A stretch of 64,000 bases of DNA, from positions 195,001 to 259,000 of the forward strand of contig JADJXQ010000024.1 of the NCBI GenBank assembly GCA_016710335.1. Direction: 5' to 3'. Both the position numbers and the translations under genes were made by a program. The notes under the pieces are model-generated. The model was given only the letters and a program-made list of their open reading frames with translations. It was not told where the DNA came from and did not search any database. Position 1 is the first letter of the stretch; every line of letters begins with the position of its first letter. This document shows positions 1-8,639 of the stretch, in pieces. This DNA is from Rhodospirillales bacterium. GTDB lineage: Bacteria; Pseudomonadota; Alphaproteobacteria; Rhodospirillales; Defluviicoccaceae.

Positions 1-474
1 AACCTGACGCTGGTCGAGCCGCTCCGCGAGCTGTTCAAGGACGAGGTGCGGGAACTCGGCCGCGAACTCGGCCTGCCGGAGACGCTGGTGCGGCGCCACC
101 CCTTTCCGGGGCCCGGCTTGGCGGTCCGCATTCTCGGCGAGGTCACGAAGGATCGCGCCGACCTGCTCCGCGCCGCCGACGCCATCTACCTGGAGGAGAT
201 CCGTGAAGCCGGGCTCTACGACGAGATCTGGCAGGCGTTCGCGGTGCTGCTCCCGGTCCGAAGCGTCGGCGTCATGGGCGACGCCCGCACCTACGACAGC
301 GTCGCCGCGCTGCGCGCCGTGACCTCCATGGACGGCATGACCGCGGACAGCTACCCCTTCGACCACGCCTTCCTCGCCCACGTCGCCGCCCGCATCATCA
401 ACGAAGTCCCCGGCATCGGCCGCGTCGTCTACGACATAACCTCAAAACCCCCAGGCACAATCGAGTGGGAATGA
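1..474 (+). CDS. guaA: GMP synthase (glutamine-hydrolysing), C-terminal part
   Basis: This is the last 157 codons of GMP synthase, cut by the left edge of the window. The enzyme converts XMP to GMP in the cytoplasm using ATP and glutamine. The visible part is the C-terminal dimerisation/XMP-binding domain: it includes the RHPFPGPGLAVRILGE stretch, the ALLPVRSVGVMGD strand and the invariant C-terminus ending KPPGTIEWE. The reading frame is open from base 1 and stops with TGA at 472-474. The 3' end of guaA is a known integration site for genomic islands, and accessory genes begin immediately downstream. Family assignment is secure. Confidence 0.97.
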   Translation, partial: NLTLVEPLRELFKDEVRELGRELGLPETLVRRHPFPGPGLAVRILGEVTKDRADLLRAADAIYLEEIREAGLYDEIWQAFAVLLPVRSVGVMGDARTYDSVAALRAVTSMDGMTADSYPFDHAFLAHVAARIINEVPGIGRVVYDITSKPPGTIEWE

Positions 475-620
475 CGCCGCGTTCGGCATGGGCTGGCACC
501 AAGTAGCAGGAAAACAAAAGCCAGCCCGCATAACTTCAGGTTTTTTAATTCTGGGTCCGGCAGCGCCCGGCAATTTTCTGCGTCGCCGAGCACCACTTTT
601 CTATGGCATGGTAGCTGGCT

Positions 621-683
621 CTGGGCCAAATCCGGGTCATCCCGGTACGACTCTGCCATAGCATCGTCGTGGGTGTCGGTCAT
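621..683 (-). pseudogene. possible N-terminal stub of a HigA-like antitoxin
   Basis: A reading frame opens at an ATG (683) 17 bases after the stop of the SLOG-antitoxin gene. Its first 20 or so residues (MTDTHDDAMAESYRDDPDLA) resemble the start of probable addiction-module antidote proteins, which often begin with a THDEAMAE..RxDPxxA pattern. After that the similarity ends, and the frame runs on into the antisense of guaA. I read it as a truncated antitoxin remnant left at the guaA junction. This rests on pattern recall only, so it is weak. Confidence 0.25.
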
Positions 684-700
684 TCATAGCTTGCTACTTC

Positions 701-1564
701 TTATTTGCTTGCGTGCTGGACAGGCTCCGCAGTGAGACGCAGCCCCAGAGACGAGAGGACCTTGAGCACGGTAGCAAACTCCGGATTGCCATCCATGCTA
801 AGCGCACGATAGAGGCCTTCGCGCGCCAAGCCCGTCTCCCTCGCCACCTGGCTCATGCCCCGCGTCTTGGCAAGGCTTCCCAGGACATTCACAACGGCGG
901 CAGGATCGCCAGCTGCCAGCGCCACATTGAGATCGTTCGCCAGTTCGCCCTCCTGGTCGTCTGGTGGTGACTGCGAACTCGGCTGTTCATCGCTCGCGGC
1001 GTTGGCCTCCGCTGGCACATCCAGAAGGCTCTGCTGCCGGCTTGGCAGCCATTCATCCGGCGTAGCGCGTTCGCGCAGATCACGACGCAACTCGCCACTG
1101 CAACGGCCCAGAAATGCCTCCCAATCGGCTTCATTCTTGAAGTTGATCGCGCCTTTATCCGGCACGCTGAACAACACAGCGATCTTGCCAGAGCGCACCA
1201 GCCGCAGGACGTTCAGGAGTGTTCCAGGACTTTTGCCGTCCCAGATCATCAGACCGAAATCCGCCTCTCGCGCCATCTCGCGATCCTTGGCGGCGTAGAA
1301 CTGGAATCCCTTGGTGTGCTTGGGTACGTCGATCTTATGTGTCTCCCATTGGCCCAAGTTGTTGCGGAAGCTATCGCCTGAGCAGAACACCGTTACCTTG
1401 TCGTAGGCGGCATCGTGGAAGTGCTTCTGCACGGCCTTGTCGGCTCCGTTGGCGTCGCCGACGATGACACGGTGCCCGCTCCTGATGACGTTGTTCAATC
1501 GGGTTTTCACGTCCGTAGGGAGGCGAGAGACATGGCGCGAGCCGCCGACGAAAACCGTGTTCAT
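701..1564 (-). CDS. SLOG-fold nucleotide-binding protein fused to a HigA-like antitoxin domain
   Basis: A 287-residue protein with two parts. Residues 1-150 look like a SLOG (YspA/DprA-like Rossmann) domain: an N-terminal VFVGGSRHVS strand-loop, then VIVGDANGADKAVQ, then an acidic ADFGLMIWDGKSPGTLLNVL segment. These are the places where SLOG proteins bind nucleotides. After a Ser/Pro/Gln-rich linker, residues 205-287 match the C-terminal domain of addiction-module antidote proteins (DLNVALAAGDP, then GMSQVARETGLAREGLYRAL, then GNPEFATVLKVLSSLGLRL), a lambda-repressor-like HTH. The start ATG overlaps the stop of the upstream phosphoribosyltransferase gene by four bases (ATGA), so the two are translationally coupled. 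The fusion suggests a self-regulating nucleotide sensor, which is inference. Confidence 0.75.
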   Translation of the reverse strand: MNTVFVGGSRHVSRLPTDVKTRLNNVIRSGHRVIVGDANGADKAVQKHFHDAAYDKVTVFCSGDSFRNNLGQWETHKIDVPKHTKGFQFYAAKDREMAREADFGLMIWDGKSPGTLLNVLRLVRSGKIAVLFSVPDKGAINFKNEADWEAFLGRCSGELRRDLRERATPDEWLPSRQQSLLDVPAEANAASDEQPSSQSPPDDQEGELANDLNVALAAGDPAAVVNVLGSLAKTRGMSQVARETGLAREGLYRALSMDGNPEFATVLKVLSSLGLRLTAEPVQHASK

Positions 1565-2148
1565 TGGTTGCTCCTGGTCTTGGTGATTGCCAGGGCGCGC
1601 ACGCTACTGGCTTTTCCTTGCTGTAGCAGCACGTCGGTGATGGCGTTCATGGTGGCGCCAGACCGGAAAAGATCGTCGAAGAGCAGAACGTTTTTCCCTG
1701 CGGTCTGGTTGGCATCGACCACATAGAGCCCATCGACCAGCGCATTCCGCTTGTCGGGGTCGGTGACACCCTTGAGTTGCGTTGTCGAGCGTGTCGTCGT
1801 GACACACTCCGCAACGGGCAGACCGACCGCATCACCGAGGCCATGCGCCAAGACCAGGACCGGCTGAACGGCGCGTGCGCTAGAAGGCGGTACGGGAACG
1901 ATCAGATCGACCTTGCCCAGGTGCGGCATCAAGAACGTGGCGGCCGCCTCGATCATGTCCTTCGCCGCATCCTGTTTGCCCCGGTACTTGAGCTGATACA
2001 GCAATTCGGCGATCTCCGGGCGCACCGTGTCGAACTGCATATGGCCAAACTCGTTGGGTCCTGTCGGAGTGCTACTAGTCGTATGAAAATCAAGCGCGAC
2101 GCCGCATCTCCAGCGCCCGACGATGTTTTGCGGGTGAATGGCGATCAC
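1561..2148 (-). CDS. ComF-like phosphoribosyltransferase
   Basis: A protein of about 195 residues of the ComF-like type I PRTase fold. The PRPP-binding signature is NVLLFDDLFRSGATMNAI near residue 155. The upstream VDLIVPVPPSS strand is the position of ComF's VPVP motif. The substrate base is unknown. I start it at the GTG at 2148 because an AAGGGAG Shine-Dalgarno lies six bases upstream; a TTG at 2154 would have no spacing. It is the first gene of a two-gene operon with the SLOG-antitoxin fusion, and a perfect palindrome lies 28 bases upstream. PRTases beside SLOG proteins are known in nucleotide-centred conflict systems. ComF proper lacks such a partner, so a competence role is unlikely here. 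Confidence 0.8.
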   Translation of the reverse strand: MIAIHPQNIVGRWRCGVALDFHTTSSTPTGPNEFGHMQFDTVRPEIAELLYQLKYRGKQDAAKDMIEAAATFLMPHLGKVDLIVPVPPSSARAVQPVLVLAHGLGDAVGLPVAECVTTTRSTTQLKGVTDPDKRNALVDGLYVVDANQTAGKNVLLFDDLFRSGATMNAITDVLLQQGKASSVRALAITKTRSNQ

Positions 2149-2175
2149 AGGCAACTCCCTTGCCGGGATGGCAAC

Positions 2176-2197
2176 ACTGTAACCTGTAGGTTACAGT
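2176..2197. promoter_or_regulatory. perfect 10+2+10 palindrome, likely operator
   Basis: ACTGTAACCT and its exact reverse complement AGGTTACAGT are separated by two bases. It lies just upstream of the PRTase gene start, where an autoregulatory operator would sit. The HTH domain of the second gene in the operon is the obvious candidate ligand. Confidence 0.6.
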
Positions 2198-2298
2198 TAG
2201 GCAAGGTCTTCCGTCCGCGCTGAATTTGCCCTAGTCGAAGGCGGCACCCGGACCGTTGGTAGGGGCGATCTGACCGCCCTGGAGGGAGAGGATGCGCT

Positions 2299-5200
2299 TC
2301 ATGGCGAGGCGGCGGCCTCGGCTTCGACGAGCGCTTGGCGCAGCAGCTCGGGCATGCCCTGCTGTGCTGGCGGCAGCACGCCGTTCGCCGCCAACGGTTC
2401 CAGCAGCGCCAGCGCCTCGGCCAGGAGTGCCATCCGCTCGGCGCCGGCATGGAGCTCGGCGAGCAACCAGAGGCTAATCACCATGTCCGTTCGCGGTTGG
2501 ATTGCGTCCGGCGGTGCGCGCGCCAACAGTTCGCGGAAGATGACGAGGCTCTCGGTGACGGCTTCTCGCGCAGCCGCCGTGTCGCCCGCCTTGTGCCGCA
2601 TGGCGCTGATCCTGTTCAGGTTTAACCCCAAGTCGCGGGTCCATTCCGTGTTGTCGGGATCCTTGGCGCGCAGCTCTCGGCTGACGGCGAGGCCCTCGGT
2701 GTAGGCGTCGAGCGCTGCCGCCGTGTCGCCCGCCTGCCCCCGCAGGTCGCCGATCTTGATGAGGCTCGCGGCGAAGAAACGAGCCCGTTCGATGTTGTCC
2801 GGGTCCTTGGCGCGCAGCTCGCGGCCGATGGCGAGGCCCTCGGTGTAGGCGTCGAGCGCAGCCGCCGTGTCGCCCGCCTGGAACCGCAGGTCGCCGATCT
2901 TATTCAGGCTCTCCGCGACGCGCTGGGCCCATGCGGCGGTGTCCGGGTCCTTGGCCCGCAAGTCGCGGCTGATGGCGAGGCTCTCGGTGTAGGCGTCGAG
3001 CGCCGCTGCCGTATCGCCCGCACGGCGCCGCAGGTCGCCAAGGTAGTCCAGGTTGAGCGCGACGTCGCTGGCCCATAGGGCGTTGTCAGGGTCCTCGGCG
3101 CGCAGCTCGCGGCTGATGGCGAGGCCCTCGGTGTAGGCGTCGAGCGCAGCCGCCGTGTCGCCCGCCTGCTGCCTCAAGTCGCCGATGCTGAGGAGGCTCG
3201 CGGCGACAAAGCGGGTCCATTGGGTGTTGCCCGGTTCCTTGGCGCGCAGCTCGCGGCTGACGGCGAGGCCCTCGGTATAAGCGTCGAGCGCTGCCGCCAT
3301 GTCGCCCGCCTGGAGCTGCAGGTCGCCCATCACCATCAGGATCGCCGCGAGGTCCCCGGCCCATTGGGTGTTGTCCGGGTCCTCGGCGCGCAGCTCGCGG
3401 CTGATGGCTAGGCTCTCGGAGTAGGCGTCGACCGTTGCCGCCCTGTCGCCCGCCTCGCACCGCAGGTCGCCGATCCTGACGACGCTCATCGCGACGTTGC
3501 GGGACCATCCGGCGTTTTTCGGGTCCTTGGCGCGCAGCTCGCGGCTGATGGCGAGGGCCTCGGTATAGGCGTCGAGCGCCGCTGCCGTATCGCCGGCAAT
3601 GCGCCGCAGGTCGCCCATAATGGAGAGAGTTGCCGCGACGTCGCTGGGCCATACGGCGTTGTCCGGGTCCTCGGCGCGCAGCTCGCGGCTGATGGCGAGG
3701 CTCTCGGTGAAGGCGTCCAGCGCTGCCAAGCCATTGCCTTGCCGGACCAGCATCTCGCCGATCAACCTCAGGGAGACAGACCGGCTGCGTTGCAAGGCGG
3801 GGTCGTCCGGGAAGCGCTCGGCTAGACTGTCCTGCAGGGCTCGCGCACGATCCAGGATCACGCGGGTGAGGCTGCTCGGCAAGTTGCGATTCTTGAATTC
3901 GCGGGCGAGGTCGAAGACCAGGGTGTTCGCGGTTTCGGTGGCAGTGCGCAGGGCCTGCTCGGCGTCGTCGCGGGCGGCCTCGGCCCGGGTGAAGAAGTAG
4001 CCGGCGGCGCCGGCGACGACGGCGAAGAGGACCGCGGCCATCGCGGTCAGGGTCTGGCCGAGGCGGGCGCGGCTGCGCGAGCGGCGGACGAATGCCCGGG
4101 ACGGCTCGGGCAACTCGTCGGCGTGGGTCTTCAGCGCCGCTTCGGCCTCGGCGAGGCGCACGCCACTGGGCAGCAGCAGGCTGCGCGGTTGGCCGGCGTC
4201 GCGCCAGCGGCGCTCTGCGCGCTCGATGTCGGGGCGGACGCGCAGGAATGTCTCGGCGGCGGCGGCGGCAGTAGCGGCGCGGTCCCAGGCGGTGATCGCC
4301 TTCTCGTGGGCGAAGCGGACGGTGTCGCCGTCCTTGACGATGATGCGGGCGTCGACCAGGGCGTCGAGGAGATCCTGCGCCGCGGGGTCGGGGGCGGCGG
4401 CGGTGACCGCTGCGGCACGCAGCACCCGGGTGGTGCTCCGCCCTTCGCCAGTCTCGGCGAGGTCGGTCAGCGTGCGGACGAGCCGCGGCAGGGAGGCCTC
4501 GGCCCTGTCCGAGACCACTTTTAAGGCTTCCTCGGCCTGCTCGCGCACCGCGCTCTCGAGGCCTCCGTAGTCGGCGACGGCCAGGGTCAGCACGGGCTCC
4601 TCCGGGCCGACATCGCCGAGCTTGCGGCCGGTGGCGCAGGCGCGCTTCGGCCTTGCGGTAGAGCTGGTCCAAGGTGAACTGGAGGAGCGGCAGGGCCTCG
4701 GCCCCGACGGCATCGCGGATCAGGACCTCGTCCAGGCCCAGGCCGTCCCGGCGCTCGAAGGCGAGGCCAGCGGCCCGCGCCGGCTCGCGCACGATGGCAT
4801 CGAGCGCCTCGGGGCCGGGGGCGGCGAGCGCCAGGCCGGCGCCGTCGTCGATCAGGCTCTTCAGCGCGGGCTCGGCCAGGGCGGCGGCTCGGGCATCGGC
4901 GCGAAGCGTGGCCACGACGAAGACCCGGCGGGAGCGGGCGAGGGCTGCCAGGGTGGCGGCGAAGCGGCTGCGGGCGTCGGCGGCGACCTCCTTGGCGAAG
5001 AGCTCCTCGAGCTGGTCGACGAGCAGGGCGAGGCGCAGCTCAGGGGTCGAGTCGCGATTCTCCGCCTCCCTCAGGGCGGTGGCGGCGCGGTCGAGGGCGC
5101 GCAGGATGGGCTGGATGCCGCCGCCGGCAGCGAGGTGGGCAGCGAGGTCGGCCTGGTAGCGGTAGTCGCCCTGGGCGAGCTCCGGCAGGGCCGCCTTCTT

Positions 5201-6193
5201 GTCGAGTAGGGCCCTTATCTTATCCGCCTGGGCTTCTTCCTTAGCCGGCCCGGCCTCTGCTTCATCCGGCCCGGCCTTTGCTTCATCCTGCCGGCCCGCC
5301 TCCCCGGAGAGGGCGGCGGCGAGCGCGGCGAGCGGGTCAGCGCCGCCCGGGCGCAGCGTGGCTGTGCGCAGGTTCGGGTAGAGGACGGCGAGGCGTGGCA
5401 GCAGGCCGGCGCGGACCAGGGACGACTTGCCGGCGCCGCTGGCGCCATCGACCAGGAGGAAGGCGCAGCCCTTGGCGGCGGCGTCCTCGAGGCGCTCGCG
5501 GGCCCGCTCGACGTCGGCGCGCCGGCCGAAGAACACGGCCTGGTGGTGCGGCCCGAAGGCCTCGAGCCCGACGAAGGGCGAGCCCCGCTCCTCGACCCGC
5601 CAGCGGCGCTCGCGGCCGAGCCTGCGGTGGTCGCGCAGCCAGGTGCGCAGCTGTGCTTCGAGGAGGGCTTCGAACTCGTCGGTGGTGCGGAACGAGGTGA
5701 AGGCGGCCTTGAAGCCGTCCTGGTCGTTGACCAGCCATTCGGCGGCGAAGGCATCGAGCGCCTGCAGCTGCTCGACGCATTGCTGCCGGGCGGTCGGGTC
5801 GTTGGTCGGCACCTCGGCCGGTGCGGTCTTGCGAAAGATCAGCACGTCGGGTAGCGGCCGGCCCTGGCGGCGATGCTCGATGGCGGTCAGCAGCTCGTAG
5901 GCGGTGCCGGACAGGTAGGGCCGGCCGTCGGGCATGGCCGGGAAGTCCGCCGGCAGGGGCGAGCCGACCCGCGACCAAAAGAGGCCGATCACCAGGTCGA
6001 AGCTGTCGATCTCGGGGATTTGCGGCTGGAAGCTCTGGTGCGCCGAGAAGTAGCGCCCGGCCTCCCAGCGATAGGTCTCGATCTGGAGCCCGTCGATCAG
6101 CCCGGCGAGGCGCTCGGCCACCCGCTCTGCTCGCGCCCGTTCGAACGCGACGTCGTTTGGCGAGGAGATGAAGATCCGCACGACATCGGTCAT
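2299..6193 (-). CDS. DUF4062-nSTAND1 NTPase-TPR protein (frameshifted)
   Basis: A protein of about 1297 residues if one extra base near 4636 is ignored. Domain order: DUF4062 (residues 1-110, VRIFISSPNDV start); nSTAND1 P-loop NTPase (Walker A GASGAGKSSLV near residue 255, Walker B-like LRLALLVDQLEELF); helical region ending QLYRKAEARL, where the frame shifts; continuation ATGRKLGDVGPEEPVLTL; one hydrophobic segment (MAAVLFAVVAGAAGYFF); then eight TPR-like 48-residue repeats and a degenerate ninth. I start at the ATG at 6193 (MTDVVRIFIS) because the 21 residues upstream are low-complexity. STAND proteins oligomerise on sensing a signal, and many bacterial ones are antiphage sensors. With no recognisable effector besides DUF4062, that N-terminus is the candidate effector. 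Single-base error, true mutation or programmed shift cannot be told apart here. Confidence 0.8.
2574..3727 (-). repeat. eight 144-bp tandem repeats encoding TPR-like units
   Basis: Eight units of exactly 144 bp (48 codons) run through the 3' part of the STAND gene. The landmark ctcggtgtaggcgtcgagcg recurs at about 2696, 2840, 2984 and 3128, with diverged forms further on. At protein level each unit reads roughly LDAYTEGLAISRELRAxDPD, then a variable helix, then GDLRxxAGDTAAA. The DNA similarity implies recent duplication and makes copy-number change by recombination possible. Confidence 0.9.
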
Positions 6194-6335
6194 CGCCGGG
6201 CACCTGTTGGGAGCAACATTCGTGGCGAGGGTAGCCGGGGCAGTCGTCGTTGCCAAGCTGGATGCGGGCGTTCAGCTGTGCAACGACGATTTTCGTGACC
6301 GGTCGGCGACGATTGCGGTGGCCGGCTGATTGGTT

Positions 6336-6953
6336 TTACTGGCGACGGAAAAGGTAGTCGCCGCGGGCTTTGCGCCAGGCGGCCTTGACGGCCTTGTCGG
6401 TGGCCTGGAGATCGAATTTCTCGGGATGGAAGGTGCGGCCGGCCCACTGGCGCATGGTTTCGTACTCTTCGTGAGCGGGGTCGCCCCAGGTTTCGAGGAA
6501 CTGAACGTAACCGGAGGTTCCGCCGACGTCCTCGGGTGGGCGGTGGCGGGCGCCGTCGACGCACGCCGGGTATTTGCTGGCGGTGTTTTTGCCGAGGCGC
6601 TGTTCGAACTCGATGAGGTGCAGCCAGCTGTCGCCAAAGTCGTAGCGATAGAGAAACCGCGGGTTGGGCACATGATAGACGTCGAAGTCGCGGAGATGGA
6701 CGTCGGTGGCCTCGAACGTCCGTGGGTCGTCTTCGCTTGCGGTGTCCTCCGCCGTTTCCGGCGCGCCGTAGACGAGCCCGCCGATGATGAATTCGTGGAG
6801 ATGCTCGTCGCGCCAGCCGAAGGCGGCCTGCAACACATGGTGCAGTTCCGCGAGGTTCAGCGACGGCGGCAGCAGCAAGCGTCGCCAGATCGGCGGCCCG
6901 ATGTCCTGCAGCGTGACCTTGGCTTGGATGATTGTCTGGTCGATGGTGGCCAT
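6336..6953 (-). CDS. pRiA4b ORF-3-like (IS1096 passenger-type) protein
   Basis: A 205-residue protein of the plasmid pRiA4b ORF-3-like family. The hallmarks are visible: QAKVTLQDIGPPIWRRLLLP at the N-terminus, LAELHHVLQAAFGW, then FLYRYDFGDSWLHLIEFE and a C-terminal EKFDLQATDKA segment. Family members occur on plasmids and beside IS1096-type elements. No biochemical role is firmly established. A small palindrome (GCCGCCAT-C-ATGGCGGC, 6954-6970) abuts the start codon. The gene sits between the STAND gene and an IS21 relic, consistent with an accessory origin. Confidence 0.85.
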   Translation of the reverse strand: MATIDQTIIQAKVTLQDIGPPIWRRLLLPPSLNLAELHHVLQAAFGWRDEHLHEFIIGGLVYGAPETAEDTASEDDPRTFEATDVHLRDFDVYHVPNPRFLYRYDFGDSWLHLIEFEQRLGKNTASKYPACVDGARHRPPEDVGGTSGYVQFLETWGDPAHEEYETMRQWAGRTFHPEKFDLQATDKAVKAAWRKARGDYLFRRQ

Positions 6954-6988
6954 GCCGCCATCATGGCGGCGACGCGGTCCGGCGACAA

Positions 6989-7632
6989 TTACCCGGCCGT
7001 CTGCTCCGCTGCCGCAAGCGCGGTGCGGCGGCGATAGCTCTCGGTGTTGAACTCGAGAATGGCGGCGTGGTGCACCAACCCGGTCGATGGGCGGCGACGG
7101 TCATTGCCGGATCGGGTACGCACTTCCAGCCGGAGAACGCCAGCCAGAAATGGTAGAGCAAGTGCGGCAACGGCATGCCGTTGATCGTCAATGCCAGGCT
7201 CGACGCGTCGGTGAAGTCCGACAAGGCCTGCTCGCCCGGCGGATGCTCCTGACGAAAGATCAGCTCTCGCTCCGGTCCCTCGGTCGCACGCCAGTGGGCG
7301 ATCCGTCGTTGCAGCGACCGCAGCACACCGTCGTCGAACCGGCCGGGATGCTGCCGCTGCAACTCCTCCAAAATGGTGGTGCTGCGCAGATGCGGAGCCG
7401 CCTGCAACAATGGGACGATCTCTTCCGTCCAAACCCCTGCAAACGGATCCGCACGGGTCCGCTTGCGCCGGTTGCCGACCCGCTGTCTAGGCAGAACCGG
7501 GTTGCCTTCCAGCCGCCGAGCCGTTCGTTCACTGAACCCTGCCTTCGCCGCAGCAACCGCCTGCGTCCCGCCCAATCGACGCTGCTCAATGTCCCGCCTC
7601 ACCTGGCGGTCAGTGATCGGCATTCCTGGCAT
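6989..7632 (-). pseudogene. IS21 transposase relic: 5' istA joined to 3' istB
   Basis: The first part, from the ATG at 7632 to about 7130, is a normal IS21-type IstA N-terminus: an HTH region (TDRQVRRDI, KAGFSERTARRLEGNP) followed by the start of the DDE domain up to LLYHFWLAFSGWK. There the IstA similarity stops. Shortly after, in a different frame, comes a segment reading RRPSTGLVHHAAILEFNTES, which matches the C-terminus of the IstB helper ATPase. The middle of the element, about 1.5-2 kb in a full IS21, is therefore missing. It cannot encode a working transposase. Confidence 0.75.
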
Positions 7633-7715
7633 CAGCCTTCCCCTGTCATCGCAGGGGAAGGCTGATCCCTGCAGCCACCAACCGGCCATCCTGATTGTCG
7701 TCAGGCGGTCACATT

Positions 7716-7749
7716 ATCTGTCGTCACACGATATCTGTCGTCACACGAT
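7716..7749. repeat. two tandem 17-bp repeats, IS21 subterminal type
   Basis: ATCTGTCGTCACACGAT occurs twice with no gap (7716-7732 and 7733-7749). IS21 elements carry multiple transposase-binding repeats near their ends, and these lie just outside the istA 5' end. Confidence 0.65.
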
Positions 7750-7833
7750 CTCGGATGATAGTTTTGAAGCGGGTTTCGATACGTTCTGAGTGGCGGGTGC
7801 ACCTGCATTGTGTTTCGGACGGGAGACAGACCA

Positions 7834-8628
7834 ATGTTACCTCGAACCAAATCCGTCGCCGCCTCCGCGATGGCGCTTGTTTTCGCACTTCCCGCCCTTG
7901 CGCAGGACCTGTCCTCCGGCCGGTGGATCGACCTGACGCATCCTTTCAACGCGCAGTCCGTCTACTGGCCAACTGCCAAAATGTTCGAGAAGGAGGAGGT
8001 TTTCGCGGGGCGGACGGAGGGCGGCTACTACTATAGCGCTTACAACTTCAGCGCAGCCGAACATGGCGGCACGCATCTCGACGCGCCGGTCCATTTTGCA
8101 GAAGGCGCCAATACTGCCGATCAGATCCCGGTCGAACAGGTGATTGGCCCGGGAGTCGTGATCGACGTCAGCGATCGCGTCGCCAACGATGTCGACTATC
8201 GGGTCAGCGCCGCCGATATCGAGGAGTTCGAACGCAAGCATGGACGCATCCCCGAGGGAGCTATCGTGCTCATCAATACCGGCCGCGCGCCGCTCTACCC
8301 GGACCGCGCGCTCTACATGGGCACCTTCGAGCGGGGCGAAGAGGCGGTGGCAAAACTCCACTTCCCAGGCCTCGGTGAGGACGGCGTCGAGCTCCTGGTG
8401 GAACGTGCGATCGGCGCGGTGGGCATCGATACGCCGTCAATCGACTATGGGCAGTCGAAGAATTTCGAGACGCACGTCAAACTGATGACCAACAACATCC
8501 CGGCCTTCGAGAACGTGGCTGACATGTCGGAGTTGCCGCCGACGGGCTCCACTGTAGTTGCTCTGCCAATGAAGATCGAAGGCGGGTCGGGCGGACCGTT
8601 GCGGATCATTGCTCACCTGCCCGAATAA
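7834..8628 (+). CDS. secreted cyclase-family (kynurenine formamidase-like) hydrolase
   Basis: A 264-residue protein of the cyclase family (PF04199), metal-dependent hydrolases that include bacterial kynurenine formamidase. The signature HGGTHLDAPVHF metal-binding motif is near residue 80, with DLTHPFN at the start of the mature enzyme and VGIDTPSID later. Residues 1-24 (LPRTKSVAASAMALVFALPALAQ) form a Sec signal peptide ending in ALAQ, so it is probably periplasmic, unlike KynB. The ATG at 7834 has GGGAG nine bases upstream. It lies between IS21 and IS3 relics and seems to be part of the acquired block. The substrate is unknown. Confidence 0.85.
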   Translation: MLPRTKSVAASAMALVFALPALAQDLSSGRWIDLTHPFNAQSVYWPTAKMFEKEEVFAGRTEGGYYYSAYNFSAAEHGGTHLDAPVHFAEGANTADQIPVEQVIGPGVVIDVSDRVANDVDYRVSAADIEEFERKHGRIPEGAIVLINTGRAPLYPDRALYMGTFERGEEAVAKLHFPGLGEDGVELLVERAIGAVGIDTPSIDYGQSKNFETHVKLMTNNIPAFENVADMSELPPTGSTVVALPMKIEGGSGGPLRIIAHLPE

Positions 8629-8639
8629 CTGTGGACCGC

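Larger units (their letters stand above)
6985..7749 (-). mobile_element. IS21-family element, internally deleted
   Basis: This is the span of the IS21 relic, taking the subterminal repeats at 7716-7749 as its istA-side end. The other end is not defined; I see no clear matching terminus between 6961 and 6990. The deletion removed the catalytic core of istA and most of istB. Confidence 0.6.

Noticed and set aside
429..620. Continuation of the minus-strand frame into guaA, ending HSIVPGGFEVMS
   Set aside because: This is the antisense of the conserved guaA C-terminus. The same spurious peptide ending arises wherever guaA is read backwards.
2574..3727. Regular repeats that might be taken for a CRISPR array
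   Set aside because: Units are 144 bp, lack unique spacers and encode TPR-like protein repeats in frame.
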